64,000 nucleotides of DNA from Sulfomarinibacter sp963741385. Its GTDB lineage: Bacteria; Acidobacteriota; Thermoanaerobaculia; Thermoanaerobaculales; Sulfomarinibacteraceae. The DNA is taken from positions 1-64,000 of the forward strand of contig CAVUHO010000003.1 of assembly GCA_963741385.1 (NCBI GenBank), given 5' to 3'. The notes beneath the pieces are model-generated. The model was given only the letters and a program-made list of their open reading frames with translations, was not told the origin of the DNA and searched no databases. Position 1 is the stretch's first letter. Each line of letters begins with the position of its first letter. Positions 26,591 through 35,753 of the stretch are shown piece by piece. The position numbers were made by a program, and so were the translations under genes.

Positions 26591-29500
26591 AACCACTCTC
26601 CCTGCAGCACGAACGCCGCCCAAAAGAACGGGGGTTTCCACTCCTGCTGCCGCCACATCGCGATCTGCGCATTTCGAAGCGCGGCGGCGGGCGGACGGTT
26701 TTCTTTCAGCATCTCTCGATAGAAACGGCTCATAAGCTCGCCGGTGGCTTCGTCGTCCACCTTCCAGAGGCTGGCCACGACGCTCCTCGCGCCTGCCGTC
26801 ATGAACCCTCGAACGATACCGACCAGCCCCTCTCCTTCCACCGGGTTGCCGAGCGCTGATTCACAGGCGCTCAGGACGACCAGGTCGACAGGGAGATTCA
26901 GGTTGTAGATATCGTGCAGTCGAAGGAACCCGTTTTGCGGCCGGCCCGCTTCGTCCACCATCGACAAGATGACTCCGGAGAGCCCCGGCTGTTCGTTGTT
27001 GACCACACCGTGGGTTGCGAGGTGGACAATGCGAAAGCGCCCCAGACCTGGATCCATCGCCAGGGCTCGGCTCGCGTCAAAATCGGTGGCCCTGAGGGTT
27101 GTTCCAATGGGCGCCGTCGCCAGGATCGAATCCGCCTCCCTCCGTGTGGCGATCATCCTCTGAATGCCCATCTCCTTGCCGCCGAGGGCACCGACATTTC
27201 GCATCGCACGCGCGAGACCGGTATCTGGCGACCGCACCGGGTCTGCCGGGGGCCTGCCGCCGACTCTCGGATCGTCGAGCTCGAAAACCGGATCGGCCAG
27301 GACCGCGACCGACCCGCGAGCTGCTCTCCTGCCGCGCGTGTGCTGTCGCAAGACATCCAGGGCCGACACCGACGGCAGGTTGACAATCTCGTTGGTGACG
27401 ATCAGGGGTACGTGATCTTTCGACTCGTCAGGCAGGGGTAAAGCGGAGAAGGGAACGTACTGCATGGCGCCATCGCTGACCACAACGATTCTTTTGTCAA
27501 TCAATCTGTCGCGGACTGGCCCAAGCAGAATCTCACTGAGCCGACCCGCCATCTCCCAGTAACGCGAGTCTGCGTCCTTGACCCGGAGGCGATACTCTCT
27601 GACTGACTCACCCGGCGTCGGAATCCGCGCTGTCAACAGACCGTATACGTCTCGCGACAATTGTTCGATCTCGCTCCGTGGTGCGAGCTCGAAAGTGACG
27701 TGGTCGCCACTTTCGACCGCCCAGAGGAAGCTCCGTTCCTCGCCCAGCGAATACTCCAATAACAGCGTCTCCTCGCCCAGAATCCGCTGCTGTACCTCAG
27801 CGAGGTTCAGGGGGTTGGGCTGAGAGAGGGCAGCGTAACGCGGGCTCCGGCTGCGAATCTCCGCCTGGACCTGATCGTAGTCGGCGGAGAGCTTCCGAAG
27901 CTCCTCTGCCAACTCCTCGGCCTCGGCGGGAGATTGTGAGGCTGACGCCATACGATCCAAGCGCTCCGATGTGACATCGATCTGTTGCTTCAGCTGACGC
28001 TCGCGCTTGATGAGGGCTGGATTGACCCCCTGCTGGACATCTACCCCACCTTCCGCCAGGGTGTCCAGCAGCGAGCGGGCGCGGGCCCGCTCGCTGACCT
28101 GGAAAGCGATGAGGTCAGCGCCGTCTTCCCCCGGCGAGAGAGACCTGTCCATCAACAGGTCGATGTAGAGCTCGTAGTAGCGCTGGATGGAAGCCAGGTA
28201 CGACGTGCGCAACACATGGCTGTAGACGCCGGCGCGGAGGCCCTCCGCGGCTTCGAGACTCGCCTCGAGGTCCCGTCGCGCCGCTCTGATATCACCAGAT
28301 GCTCGGTTGGCACGCGCCAGATTGTAGAGGGCGCCTGACTCAGCCAGCCGGTCGCCGGCGGAACGGCTGAGCTCCAACGCCGTCGTGAAGCAGGCAAGGG
28401 CTTGTTCGATCTGACCGAGCGCGAGGTAGGCCACCCCTTGGTTGCCAAATGTATCAAGGGCGAGCCGCGGGTCATCGAGGCCTCGCTGGAGCTCGAGTGA
28501 TCGCCGGTAGTATTCGAGCGCCTTCTCCGGGTCGGCTTTCTTGGTTTCGCTCTCGGACTGATGAACCAGCCCGATCCGGGTCAGGGCCCACGCCGACAGC
28601 CGCGTGTCCCCGAGGTCTTCGCTCGCACTCAGCGCCTTCCCGAAGCAATCGAAAGCGCGGTCGAATTCCGATTTCGCAACGTGGATCTCTCCGATGGAAA
28701 AGTCGGCATCGATCACCGAGGTCGTCAGACCGGCCTGCTCGAAGAGCTCCCGGGCCATGGTCTCATACGCCAGCGCATCGGAGTACTCAGCCAGCTTCAC
28801 ATAGATGGCGTGGATGCCGTCCAGCAGGCTCGCCTCCCACACCGGATCCCCCATCGGCTCCACGAGCACCTTTGCCTCGTTGAAGCTGTTGAGTGCGGAT
28901 TGGTACTCGCTCCGACGTTCGTACAGGTGACCCCAGGCAACCAGCGTTTGGGCGCGCCCCCGTTTGTCCCCGAGAGCGTCCCACAGTCCCTGCGCCTCGG
29001 TCAGACACGCCTCGGCCTGATCGAGCTCGCTGAGCACATAGCGGACCATTCCAAGATCGAGCATGGCCCGCGCCTCGCCCCGTCGGTCGGCGACCGACCG
29101 CCACAGCGATCTCGCCTGCAGGTCGCGGTCCGCCGCCGTCTCGAGTCTGCCCTGACAGTAGTCGATCTCAGAAAGGCAAAGCAGCGCTTCCGCCTCGCCG
29201 GCCACCGCGCCAACCTTTTGGGCGAGTAGCAACGCCTCCCGGCATCGCCGCGCCGCCGTCTCGAGATCTCCGACCATCGCGTGCACGGAACCGATCTCGG
29301 CCAGGATCTCGCTCTCCAGCTGGTTGTGGTTTGCTCTTCTCGAGAGCTTCAGAGCCTCTCGGTAGCTTTCGATGGCGGCGCCCATCTCACCGATCTGGAC
29401 GTGGGTCGCCCCCATGGCCCGAGCAGCTCGGCAAGCACTCTCCGTTTGCCCGTGCTGCTTCCAGATCTCGAGCGCCGCCCGATAGCCCTCGATTGCCATT

Positions 29501-29691
29501 CGGCTGTCGGCTGCTTCATACCGGTATCGGAGATCCTCGGCCTCGTCAAACAGCCTCTGGGCTCGAACAAAGTCGTCAGATCGGTCTGCATGAGGAGGCT
29601 CATCCCGCCGGGAGCATCCTCCGAGGAGAGCGACCACGACCAGCACGAGCGCTGGTAGCGTGGTCGCCCGGTTCGTCACACCTCGTTTCAT
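26587..29691 (-). CDS. TPR-CHAT lipoprotein (caspase-like protease)
   Basis: About 1034 residues from the ATG at 29691. The lipoprotein signal ends LLGGC. Roughly twelve TPR-type repeats of 36-40 residues follow (ALEIWKQHGQTESACRAARAMGATHVQIGEMGAAIESYREALKLS and similar), then a coiled-coil linker with KRERQLKQQIDVTSERLDRM. The C-terminal CHAT protease domain has the catalytic His in HLATHGVVNNEQPGLSGVILS and Cys in VVLSACESALGNPVEGEGLVGIVRGFMTAGARSVVASLWKVDD. A GTG 54 bases upstream is an alternative start that would bury the signal. The lipobox suggests membrane attachment, unusual for a protease that might act on a cytoplasmic sigma/anti-sigma pair. Confidence 0.88.
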   Translation of the reverse strand: MKRGVTNRATTLPALVLVVVALLGGCSRRDEPPHADRSDDFVRAQRLFDEAEDLRYRYEAADSRMAIEGYRAALEIWKQHGQTESACRAARAMGATHVQIGEMGAAIESYREALKLSRRANHNQLESEILAEIGSVHAMVGDLETAARRCREALLLAQKVGAVAGEAEALLCLSEIDYCQGRLETAADRDLQARSLWRSVADRRGEARAMLDLGMVRYVLSELDQAEACLTEAQGLWDALGDKRGRAQTLVAWGHLYERRSEYQSALNSFNEAKVLVEPMGDPVWEASLLDGIHAIYVKLAEYSDALAYETMARELFEQAGLTTSVIDADFSIGEIHVAKSEFDRAFDCFGKALSASEDLGDTRLSAWALTRIGLVHQSESETKKADPEKALEYYRRSLELQRGLDDPRLALDTFGNQGVAYLALGQIEQALACFTTALELSRSAGDRLAESGALYNLARANRASGDIRAARRDLEASLEAAEGLRAGVYSHVLRTSYLASIQRYYELYIDLLMDRSLSPGEDGADLIAFQVSERARARSLLDTLAEGGVDVQQGVNPALIKRERQLKQQIDVTSERLDRMASASQSPAEAEELAEELRKLSADYDQVQAEIRSRSPRYAALSQPNPLNLAEVQQRILGEETLLLEYSLGEERSFLWAVESGDHVTFELAPRSEIEQLSRDVYGLLTARIPTPGESVREYRLRVKDADSRYWEMAGRLSEILLGPVRDRLIDKRIVVVSDGAMQYVPFSALPLPDESKDHVPLIVTNEIVNLPSVSALDVLRQHTRGRRAARGSVAVLADPVFELDDPRVGGRPPADPVRSPDTGLARAMRNVGALGGKEMGIQRMIATRREADSILATAPIGTTLRATDFDASRALAMDPGLGRFRIVHLATHGVVNNEQPGLSGVILSMVDEAGRPQNGFLRLHDIYNLNLPVDLVVLSACESALGNPVEGEGLVGIVRGFMTAGARSVVASLWKVDDEATGELMSRFYREMLKENRPPAAALRNAQIAMWRQQEWKPPFFWAAFVLQGEWL

Positions 29692-29754
29692 GGTTCGGTG
29701 CCGATTTCCCGTGAGTTCATGATGCACACGTTGCCACCGTGACAACCTGATTTT

Positions 29755-31665
29755 TCAGACACTTGCCGGCACGTGTTCGGCTTCGCGTGACTTCTTTTCC
29801 CAGAAGGCCATTCCGTGCACCACCGGCAGGTTCTTCACCGCCATGTCCCGACAATCCGGGTACTTGGTCTTCATGCCGTGTTTGGTCTTCATTCCATGCT
29901 TCGTCTTCATACCGTGCCGATCACCGGATTCGGTCCCTTCAAGGCGTTGAAGATTGGCCCGTAACCGTTTTTGGGCCCCTCTCACGAAGGTGGAATAAAG
30001 AGCGTTTCCAAGCAGTCGCGCCTCGTTGTCGCCGAGAGCGGATTCAAATGGTTCGTCAAATCCTTGTCGCAGATCTTTTCGCCGTGTCTCTTTGACAAAC
30101 ACCCTGAGGAACTCATCCCACTTCGTATCTTCAGCAAAATCCTGCGTGTCGTACACCTCGTCGTACCGCGCCCACGGAAAGTAGATCGAGAGGCCGTGCG
30201 AGAACTGGTACCCGCAGCCGCTGCAGCCGGCCTTGACGATGCATCCCGGCCTATCAGGATCCAGTGCGTCGATGACACGAACACAGGCCGCGCGAATATC
30301 CGCACCAACCCCGGCTGTTCCCAAGCGGCTTCCGTTGTTCGCTGGCCTGAAACTCCCGAACTGAATTTTCAGCTGTTCGCAGAGGTCCTTGAGATCGGCA
30401 AACTGTTCGTACTTATATGTTTGGGCGTACCAGTGGGCCAGCAGCATCGGTTTGAGGTATTCGAGATTGAAGCCCGGGTTGGATTTACTCCAGTCCTTCG
30501 GATCCGGACCGTCTCCGTCCTGTTTCGTATTTTTCGCGATGGCACCAGTGAGGGCTTCGGCGAGTCCATGCACGGCTTCTTTCAGATTCTCCATCTCCTT
30601 GATGTTTATGGCAGCCAAATCGACGGAGCGGCCGGCGGTGCGGTCGAAGTCCGAGTAGTACTCGACGTACTCCTCGACGATCAGCTTCGCGAGTTTTTCA
30701 GGGGGAACCAATTGGCCGGTCTTGCGTCGTTCGTGCTGCGATCGTCTCAGGATCAGGTGGTACGGCCACCCGAGCTCGGGCTCGTAACCTTCTGCGCCGA
30801 CCATGTAGTGGACATCGTCACGAACCTGATAGCAGACCTCGATCATGCTCATGAAGCAGCAGTCCATGCCGAGGAGGTCCAGCCGTCTGTCAGTGTCTTT
30901 GTGATATCTCTGGATGAACTCGACGCCCTTTTCCATCGCCAGGCCCAGTTCGGGGATCGACAGCGAGTCGACGGCGTTATCGTCCTTCGCGAGAAAATCC
31001 TCGGTCGCGCCGCTGCCGTGTCCGGAGACGATGAATGCATAGTGCGTTGCCGGGTGACGTTTCACCGCCCACTTCATGAAGTCGATGAGGGCATTTGGAT
31101 TCCCGGTGTTGGTTTCCCTGAATCCCCAGTTCCGCTTGACCTTCCAGTCCTCCAGACGGTCACCCGAGTTCTTCGGCGGTTTCGCGAAATCGTAGCGCTG
31201 GGTGGGAATGCCGAGACTGTCGGGATCGAATTGAGCGACGATCGCCACATGCGTGGCGCCGCCAACGCACTCGTCGACGATCTTGCTGAGATTGTCTTCA
31301 ATTTCCTCAGATGAGCTTTGGCTGATCAATGCGTCGATTTCTTCTTCTCTGGGGTATTTCACCTTGACGGCATCTAGCTTCTTGATTTCGGTGAACAGAG
31401 ATTTGATGTTCTGGTAATTTCCAGACTGGTTTTTGATCAATCGCAGAACGTCGGATTTGAGCCTTCTTTTGAGCTCTCCCCCATGCAACAGTTCCTTGAT
31501 GTCCTGGAGGGCCAGGACCATCTCCTCGGTGAGGTTGTTGTCGCCGGCCATGTAGACCATGACCGTCCAGTCCCATTTCGGCGGTCTCGGCGAAATCTTC
31601 GGTTTGCCATTCTTGGTTCGGATTTTCCCGGCTGCGGTTTCAGTTGGTTTCGCGCTCGACATCAT
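29755..31665 (-). CDS. Clostripain-like (C11) cysteine peptidase
   Basis: 636 residues without a signal peptide. The C11 hallmarks are present: WDWTVMVYMAGDNNLTEEM near residue 31, catalytic His216 in YAFIVSGHGSGATEDF, and a Cys pair in LDLLGMDCCFMSMIEVCYQ (Cys270 aligns best with the catalytic Cys), then YMVGAEGYEPELGWPYHLIL. Near the C-terminus HGMKTK is repeated three times in tandem before YPDCRDMAVKNLPVVHGMAFW. C11 enzymes are caspase-fold proteases with Arg/Lys specificity, often self-processed. It lies directly upstream of the TPR-CHAT gene on the same strand. Confidence 0.88.
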   Translation of the reverse strand: MMSSAKPTETAAGKIRTKNGKPKISPRPPKWDWTVMVYMAGDNNLTEEMVLALQDIKELLHGGELKRRLKSDVLRLIKNQSGNYQNIKSLFTEIKKLDAVKVKYPREEEIDALISQSSSEEIEDNLSKIVDECVGGATHVAIVAQFDPDSLGIPTQRYDFAKPPKNSGDRLEDWKVKRNWGFRETNTGNPNALIDFMKWAVKRHPATHYAFIVSGHGSGATEDFLAKDDNAVDSLSIPELGLAMEKGVEFIQRYHKDTDRRLDLLGMDCCFMSMIEVCYQVRDDVHYMVGAEGYEPELGWPYHLILRRSQHERRKTGQLVPPEKLAKLIVEEYVEYYSDFDRTAGRSVDLAAINIKEMENLKEAVHGLAEALTGAIAKNTKQDGDGPDPKDWSKSNPGFNLEYLKPMLLAHWYAQTYKYEQFADLKDLCEQLKIQFGSFRPANNGSRLGTAGVGADIRAACVRVIDALDPDRPGCIVKAGCSGCGYQFSHGLSIYFPWARYDEVYDTQDFAEDTKWDEFLRVFVKETRRKDLRQGFDEPFESALGDNEARLLGNALYSTFVRGAQKRLRANLQRLEGTESGDRHGMKTKHGMKTKHGMKTKYPDCRDMAVKNLPVVHGMAFWEKKSREAEHVPASV

Positions 31666-31766
31666 CGACCTCCCTTATCAGATCACCGTTGGTTGCACTG
31701 CAGTGCCATCGAGGACCCCACCAACCAGGGGACGCGGAGGCACCGGTAGAAGCGCATCCCGTTCCG

Positions 31767-32627
31767 CTAGCTTTCCGCCGCGTCGCGATCTCGGCACACC
31801 GCGACCAGATTGATATCGTCGGGGAACGGACGACCGTGACTGAACGTGACGGCTTCGGCCACTAGGGACTCGATCACCTGCTCCCCGGCAGCACCGGTCA
31901 GACGGGTGAGCGCCAGGCCGAGGCGCCGATCCTCGAAAAATTTGCCGTCATCACCAATGATCGAGCAGATCCCGTCGGACGTCACCAGCAGAACGTCGTC
32001 CGGCGCCAGCTGGACTCGAAGGACATCGTATTCCTGGTATCCGCTGCTCAGGTTCAACCCGAGGGGGACGCCGCCCAACCTCACCTTGTGGACACTCCGG
32101 GTCGACGCCCGCAAGACGTAGGGATACGGCAGACCGGCGTTGGAGATCTCGATTTTGGACTTGTCGGGATCGAGGCATACCACGGTTGCAGCGGCGAACG
32201 ACCCCACCGGGATCAGCCCGAAAAGTCGCTCGGACATCTCCGTCAGAAGTGCATTCGTCTCGCCAACGCGGCGAGCCGTTTCCTGGAACACGGCTTTGAC
32301 GAGCATCGAAATGAGAGCGGCTTCGGCGCCGTGCCCCATGACGTCAGCGACGATGAGCATAACCCTGCCGGCATCGCGGAAGATGTCGTAGAAATCTCCC
32401 GCGAGCGCTTCGCACGGGTAGTAGGCGCTGGCGAGCCGGTATCCTCCCAGCGGCCCCCCGATATTCGGCAGAAGGCTGCGCTGGAGTAGACCGGCCCGTT
32501 GGAGTTGATCCTGAGGGGATCGGTGCGGTTCCTTCGGATTCGAACGCCTGGTGGGCCCCGCAAAAAACTCGCCCGGATCGGATGAGGGAGGGCCGCCTTG
32601 ATGACTATGGTCTGCGGTGAGTGACAT
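31767..32627 (-). CDS. SpoIIE-type PP2C protein phosphatase
   Basis: 286 residues from the ATG at 32627. After a basic N-terminal stretch (HRSPQDQLQRAGLLQRSLLPNIGG) comes the SpoIIE phosphatase core: ACEALAGDFYDIFRDAGRVMLIVADVMGHGAEAALISMLVKAVF, FAAATVVCLDPDKSKIEISNAGLPYPYVL, LLVTSDGICSI and FPDDINLVAVCRD. The Asp residues in GDFYD, ADVMGHG and PDDIN are the metal ligands. There is no membrane domain, so it acts in the cytoplasm. The in-frame extension upstream to 33179 is low-quality and not used. It is the first gene of the minus-strand protease cluster, 101 bp ahead of the C11 gene. Confidence 0.82.
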   Translation of the reverse strand: MSLTADHSHQGGPPSSDPGEFFAGPTRRSNPKEPHRSPQDQLQRAGLLQRSLLPNIGGPLGGYRLASAYYPCEALAGDFYDIFRDAGRVMLIVADVMGHGAEAALISMLVKAVFQETARRVGETNALLTEMSERLFGLIPVGSFAAATVVCLDPDKSKIEISNAGLPYPYVLRASTRSVHKVRLGGVPLGLNLSSGYQEYDVLRVQLAPDDVLLVTSDGICSIIGDDGKFFEDRRLGLALTRLTGAAGEQVIESLVAEAVTFSHGRPFPDDINLVAVCRDRDAAES

Positions 32628-33256
32628 GGTTGGCTGCCTCCGTTGCGCCGGACGCCCCTGGATTTGGTTGTGATTCTGTTCTTCAACCCACTTATGAGAA
32701 GAAGGCCGAAAACATTTCACGTTGATTTTCAATCCGAGACGATTGCAACCAGACGGAGGGCTCGAGGAGGACCTATGGGCGGGCGGTGTGTGGATTCGAT
32801 CGGGGAGCAGGATTCGACGTTGTGGGCGGCGACCGGTCGTCGGCACGAGATGCGCAGCGAGCTTCCCCGCCATCTTGCCCGAGAACCAACGACGGTCGAG
32901 ACAACCCGGATTCGGACCCTTGAATACAGCCTGAGGGCGTAGAGTCTTCGCGACTTCGACGGTGCGAACCGGGTCCGCTCCCTCCCCGGCAGCCAGGGGC
33001 AACCTGCCAGCTACACCCAGAGACACAATGAGCCCGCCTCCCTTCAGGAAAGGCATTGGCCTGATTCTGTGCTTGAGAGAACGCTGGTCGCATTGTACAC
33101 CACCTGGGATGCCACGGACCACTTTGTGACCTTTCGAAGGGTTCACGTCATGAAGTGGTGCGTGGCATCCTCCTGACACCGATCGGTATGGTGCAATGAT
33201 GATCTCGGGACCCGATCGGAAAATTACCGCGCCCTGCGATTCGAGGAGGTGAGAAC
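32628..33256. other. Intergenic region between divergent genes
   Basis: 629 bp between the SpoIIE gene and the beta-lactamase remnant. It should hold the promoter of the leftward protease cluster, but I see no clear -35/-10 pair. Just before 33257 is a strong GAGGAGGTGAG ribosome binding site for the rightward remnant. Confidence 0.4.
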
Positions 33257-33798
33257 ATGAAACGCCTGGTTTGGACGCTCATCGTGGTTGTCGTCTGCGT
33301 CTGTCCGCCGGCCGCGGCCGTGGTTCCCTCTGCAGCCGGCGTGGACGCCGTCTTCACCGACCTGGACAGCACCCACAGCGCGGGCTGTGCGGTGGCGGTG
33401 ATCGTCGAGCGTGTCACCGGTTCGACCAGGAGATCGACTACGCGCTGGGGCTCAACCACGGCGCGAACCGGGGTGTGAAGACTGTAGCCCACGGCGGCGC
33501 CTGGGGCGGGTTCCGGGCCCAGCTCATCCGCGTCCCGGAGTTTCGGTTCTCGGCCGTGGTGCTGTGCAATCTGGGGTCGTCGAACCCCGACGAACCGGCA
33601 CGCAAGCTCATCGACCTCTATCTCGCCGGCTTCCTCGAACCGCAGGATGAAGAGGCCGCCACCGAGGTGGTGTCCGGGCATCGTGCCAGGTATCACAACC
33701 TCACAACCTCCTCCCATCGTGGTGTCCGGGCATCGTGCCAGGTATCACAACCTCACAACCTCCTCCCATCGGTGTTAAGGAAGGGTGCCAGGCTTTAG
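33257..33798 (+). pseudogene. Beta-lactamase/serine hydrolase gene with internal deletion
   Basis: A good ribosome binding site and signal peptide (MKRLVWTLIVVVVCVCPPAAA) lead into GVDAVFTDLDSTHSAGCAVAVIVERV, the usual N-terminus of class C beta-lactamase-like hydrolases. Near 33415-33421 the frame shifts directly to the C-terminal region (FDQEIDYALGLNHGANRGVKTVAHGGAWGGFRAQLIRVPEFRFSAVVLCNLGSSNPDEPARKLIDLYL). The catalytic SxxK and YxN regions are missing, while the HGG box is kept. The 3' end runs into the duplicated repeat at 33671, which supplies the last ~43 codons. An inactive fossil. Confidence 0.75.
33671..33774 (+). repeat. 52-bp direct repeat, two copies
   Basis: TGTCCGGGCATCGTGCCAGG followed by TATCACAACCTCACAACC and CTCCCATCG occurs at 33671 and again at 33723. 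It contains the ATCACAACCTCACAA core found near 39154, 43010 and 48537. It interrupts the end of the beta-lactamase remnant. Confidence 0.8.
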
Positions 33799-33872
33799 AA
33801 CCTTAGAAAGTTGGCGTGGGCGAATCTGCTGCCCGATGATGATGGAGCTTTCTAAGGTTCTAAAGCCTGGCA
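33786..33872. repeat. Perfect 25-bp inverted repeat, TGCCAGGCTTTAGAA family
   Basis: The left arm 33786-33810 (TGCCAGGCTTTAGAACCTTA then GAAAG) and the right arm 33848-33872 are exact complements around a 37-bp loop. Diverged relatives lie at 40590-40667 and 48675-48790. The layout is that of a MITE/REP-like element with no coding capacity. The remaining stretch 33873-34230 shows no gene. Confidence 0.8.
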
Positions 33873-34230
33873 TTGATACCGATACTAACAAAGATGGGGA
33901 GCGCGTCAGCAACACTTGTCGAATATCACCTTGATCGTAACCATATAGGTGCATTTCTCATTTTATTGGAGTATGGAGAGGCGTACACTCACGGCCGAAG
34001 GATGGGGACGTGGTGAGGGAATCTCCGCCACGGTGATACCGGTGGTTGTTCGAGAGGGGACCAGGGACGCCGATTGAGGTGTCCGGTCGCCAAACGGGGG
34101 AAGCAGAAGACATTCAATCAACAGGTTCGCCGTCGGGCGTGATGAGCCGTCGATTCGACGTGACGTCGTACCCGCCGCCGATGGGTGATGGTATCGGTGC
34201 GCCCGTCGGCAGGCGCAGAAAGGTACACGA

Positions 34231-35541
34231 GTGAACAGGCGCGAGCGGATCGGAAAGATCGAAAAGTTGAGGTCGGCCATCGTGATCGCGTCGGTGGCGG
34301 CCGTTGCGGCGTTGGTCGGCCTGGCCTGGATCGCGTTCAGGGTCCACTCCGTGATGTACGGGTCGGGGGGGCTCCTCCACACCATCCTGATCACGGCCTA
34401 CGGCGTGCTCGTCCTGATCTATCTGCCGACGAGGATCATCCTCTACATCCTCTACCGGCCGTTCCCCGACCGGGGTTATCGCCCGTCAGTCACGGTGGTG
34501 ATTCCCGCCTACAACGAGGGCCCGTTCGTCCTCAAGACCCTCGATGCCGTGGTCCGCGCCACGTACCCGCAGGCGAAGAAGCAGATCGTGGTCATCGACG
34601 ACGGTTCGACGGACGACACCGCCGCGTCGGTGCGGCGATTCATGGAGAGCAATCCGGGCGCCGTCGAGTTCGTACGGTTCGAGCGCAACCAGGGCAAGCG
34701 GGAAGCCATGGCCGAAGGCGTCGGGCGGGCGACCGGAGAGGTCGTCGTCTTCATCGACTCCGACACCGTCGTGGAAACCAATGCGCTGAAATACATCGTG
34801 GCGCCGTTCGTCCATCCGAGGATCGGGGGCGCGACCGGCAAGGTCCAGGTGGAGAACCGGTTCACGAACCTCCTCACCCGGATGCTCGGGGTGCGCTACA
34901 TCATGTCGTTCGACTTCTATCGCTGCACGGCCTCGACCTACGGTGGCGTGAACTGCCTCAGCGGCGTGATCTCGGCATATCGCCGTGAGCTCCTCGAGCA
35001 GATCATCCCGCGATGGCGGGAGCAGACGTTTCTCGGCACCACCTGCACCTACGGTGACGACCGTTCGCTGACCAACTGCGTCTTGCGGGAGGGCTTCAAC
35101 ACCGTGTACTGCCGGGACGCCGTGGCCAACACCCTGGCTCCGGTCACGGTCCCGAGGCTGGTCAAGATGCTGGTGCGGTGGAACAGGTCCTTCGTGCGGG
35201 AGTCCATCATTCTCTTGAAATACCTCTTCGACCGGCAGGTCATCAAGAAGCGGAAGCTCCTGTTCTTCGACTCGGTGCTCACCTGTCTGCTGCCGTTCTT
35301 CATGCTGTCGATGGTAGTCACCATGTACGTGAAAGTGATCCAGCAACCCTTCTACGGTTTCACGGTGGTCGCTTCGATCATCGTGATGGCCCTCGTCTAC
35401 ATGATGTTCTACGTCAGGTCCGAGAAGGACTGGCAGTTCGTCTACGGCGTCGCCTACGCGTTCTTCTACATTTCGGTCCTCATCTGGATTCTCCCGTTCG
35501 CAACGCTGACGTTGAAACGGACCCATTGGGGCACACGGTAG
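34231..35541 (+). CDS. Hyaluronan/chitin synthase-like family 2 glycosyltransferase
   Basis: 436 residues from a GTG at 34231. Two N-terminal membrane helices (to about residue 75) precede a GT2 domain: VTVVIPAYNEGPFVLKTLDAV, IVVIDDGSTDDT, VVFIDSDTVVE (DxD) and GDDRSLTNCVLREGF, with VRWNRSFVRESI in the place of the QxxRW product-binding motif. Three or four C-terminal helices follow. The GDDR.LT and DSDT spacing match hyaluronan/NodC-type processive synthases, which make and extrude a polysaccharide across the inner membrane. The exact polymer is not predictable. No neighbouring sugar-nucleotide genes are seen. Confidence 0.85.
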   Translation: MNRRERIGKIEKLRSAIVIASVAAVAALVGLAWIAFRVHSVMYGSGGLLHTILITAYGVLVLIYLPTRIILYILYRPFPDRGYRPSVTVVIPAYNEGPFVLKTLDAVVRATYPQAKKQIVVIDDGSTDDTAASVRRFMESNPGAVEFVRFERNQGKREAMAEGVGRATGEVVVFIDSDTVVETNALKYIVAPFVHPRIGGATGKVQVENRFTNLLTRMLGVRYIMSFDFYRCTASTYGGVNCLSGVISAYRRELLEQIIPRWREQTFLGTTCTYGDDRSLTNCVLREGFNTVYCRDAVANTLAPVTVPRLVKMLVRWNRSFVRESIILLKYLFDRQVIKKRKLLFFDSVLTCLLPFFMLSMVVTMYVKVIQQPFYGFTVVASIIVMALVYMMFYVRSEKDWQFVYGVAYAFFYISVLIWILPFATLTLKRTHWGTR

Positions 35542-35638
35542 CAGCTGGCCCGCAGGTCTCACCGGTATCTTCCTTTGGGCTGCGAATCGCCGCATCCAAT
35601 GCGACTTCCACCCAGGTTGCTCGATCGGCTGTTGCTTC

Positions 35639-35661
35639 AATGGGTGCCACCCTTCGCATTG
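35639..35661 (+). repeat. GGGTGCCACCCTTCGCAT repeat
   Basis: Single copy of the GGGTGCC dispersed family in the gap between the glycosyltransferase and the toxin-antitoxin pair. Confidence 0.55.
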
Positions 35662-35753
35662 TTCTGGGATGGAACGAAGGAAGTGATCGTGGCGGTACCG
35701 AAGTCGGATCGTTGAGGTGCCGCACTTGTGCTACACTTGATCCGGAGGTCGGT

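Noticed and set aside
25057..32627. Type III-E CRISPR (Craspase) locus
   Set aside because: CHAT and sigma genes are present but there is no Cas7-11-like effector and no array in the window.
32628..33179. N-terminal extension of the SpoIIE phosphatase
   Set aside because: Low-complexity sequence without a domain; a sound ATG exists at 32627.
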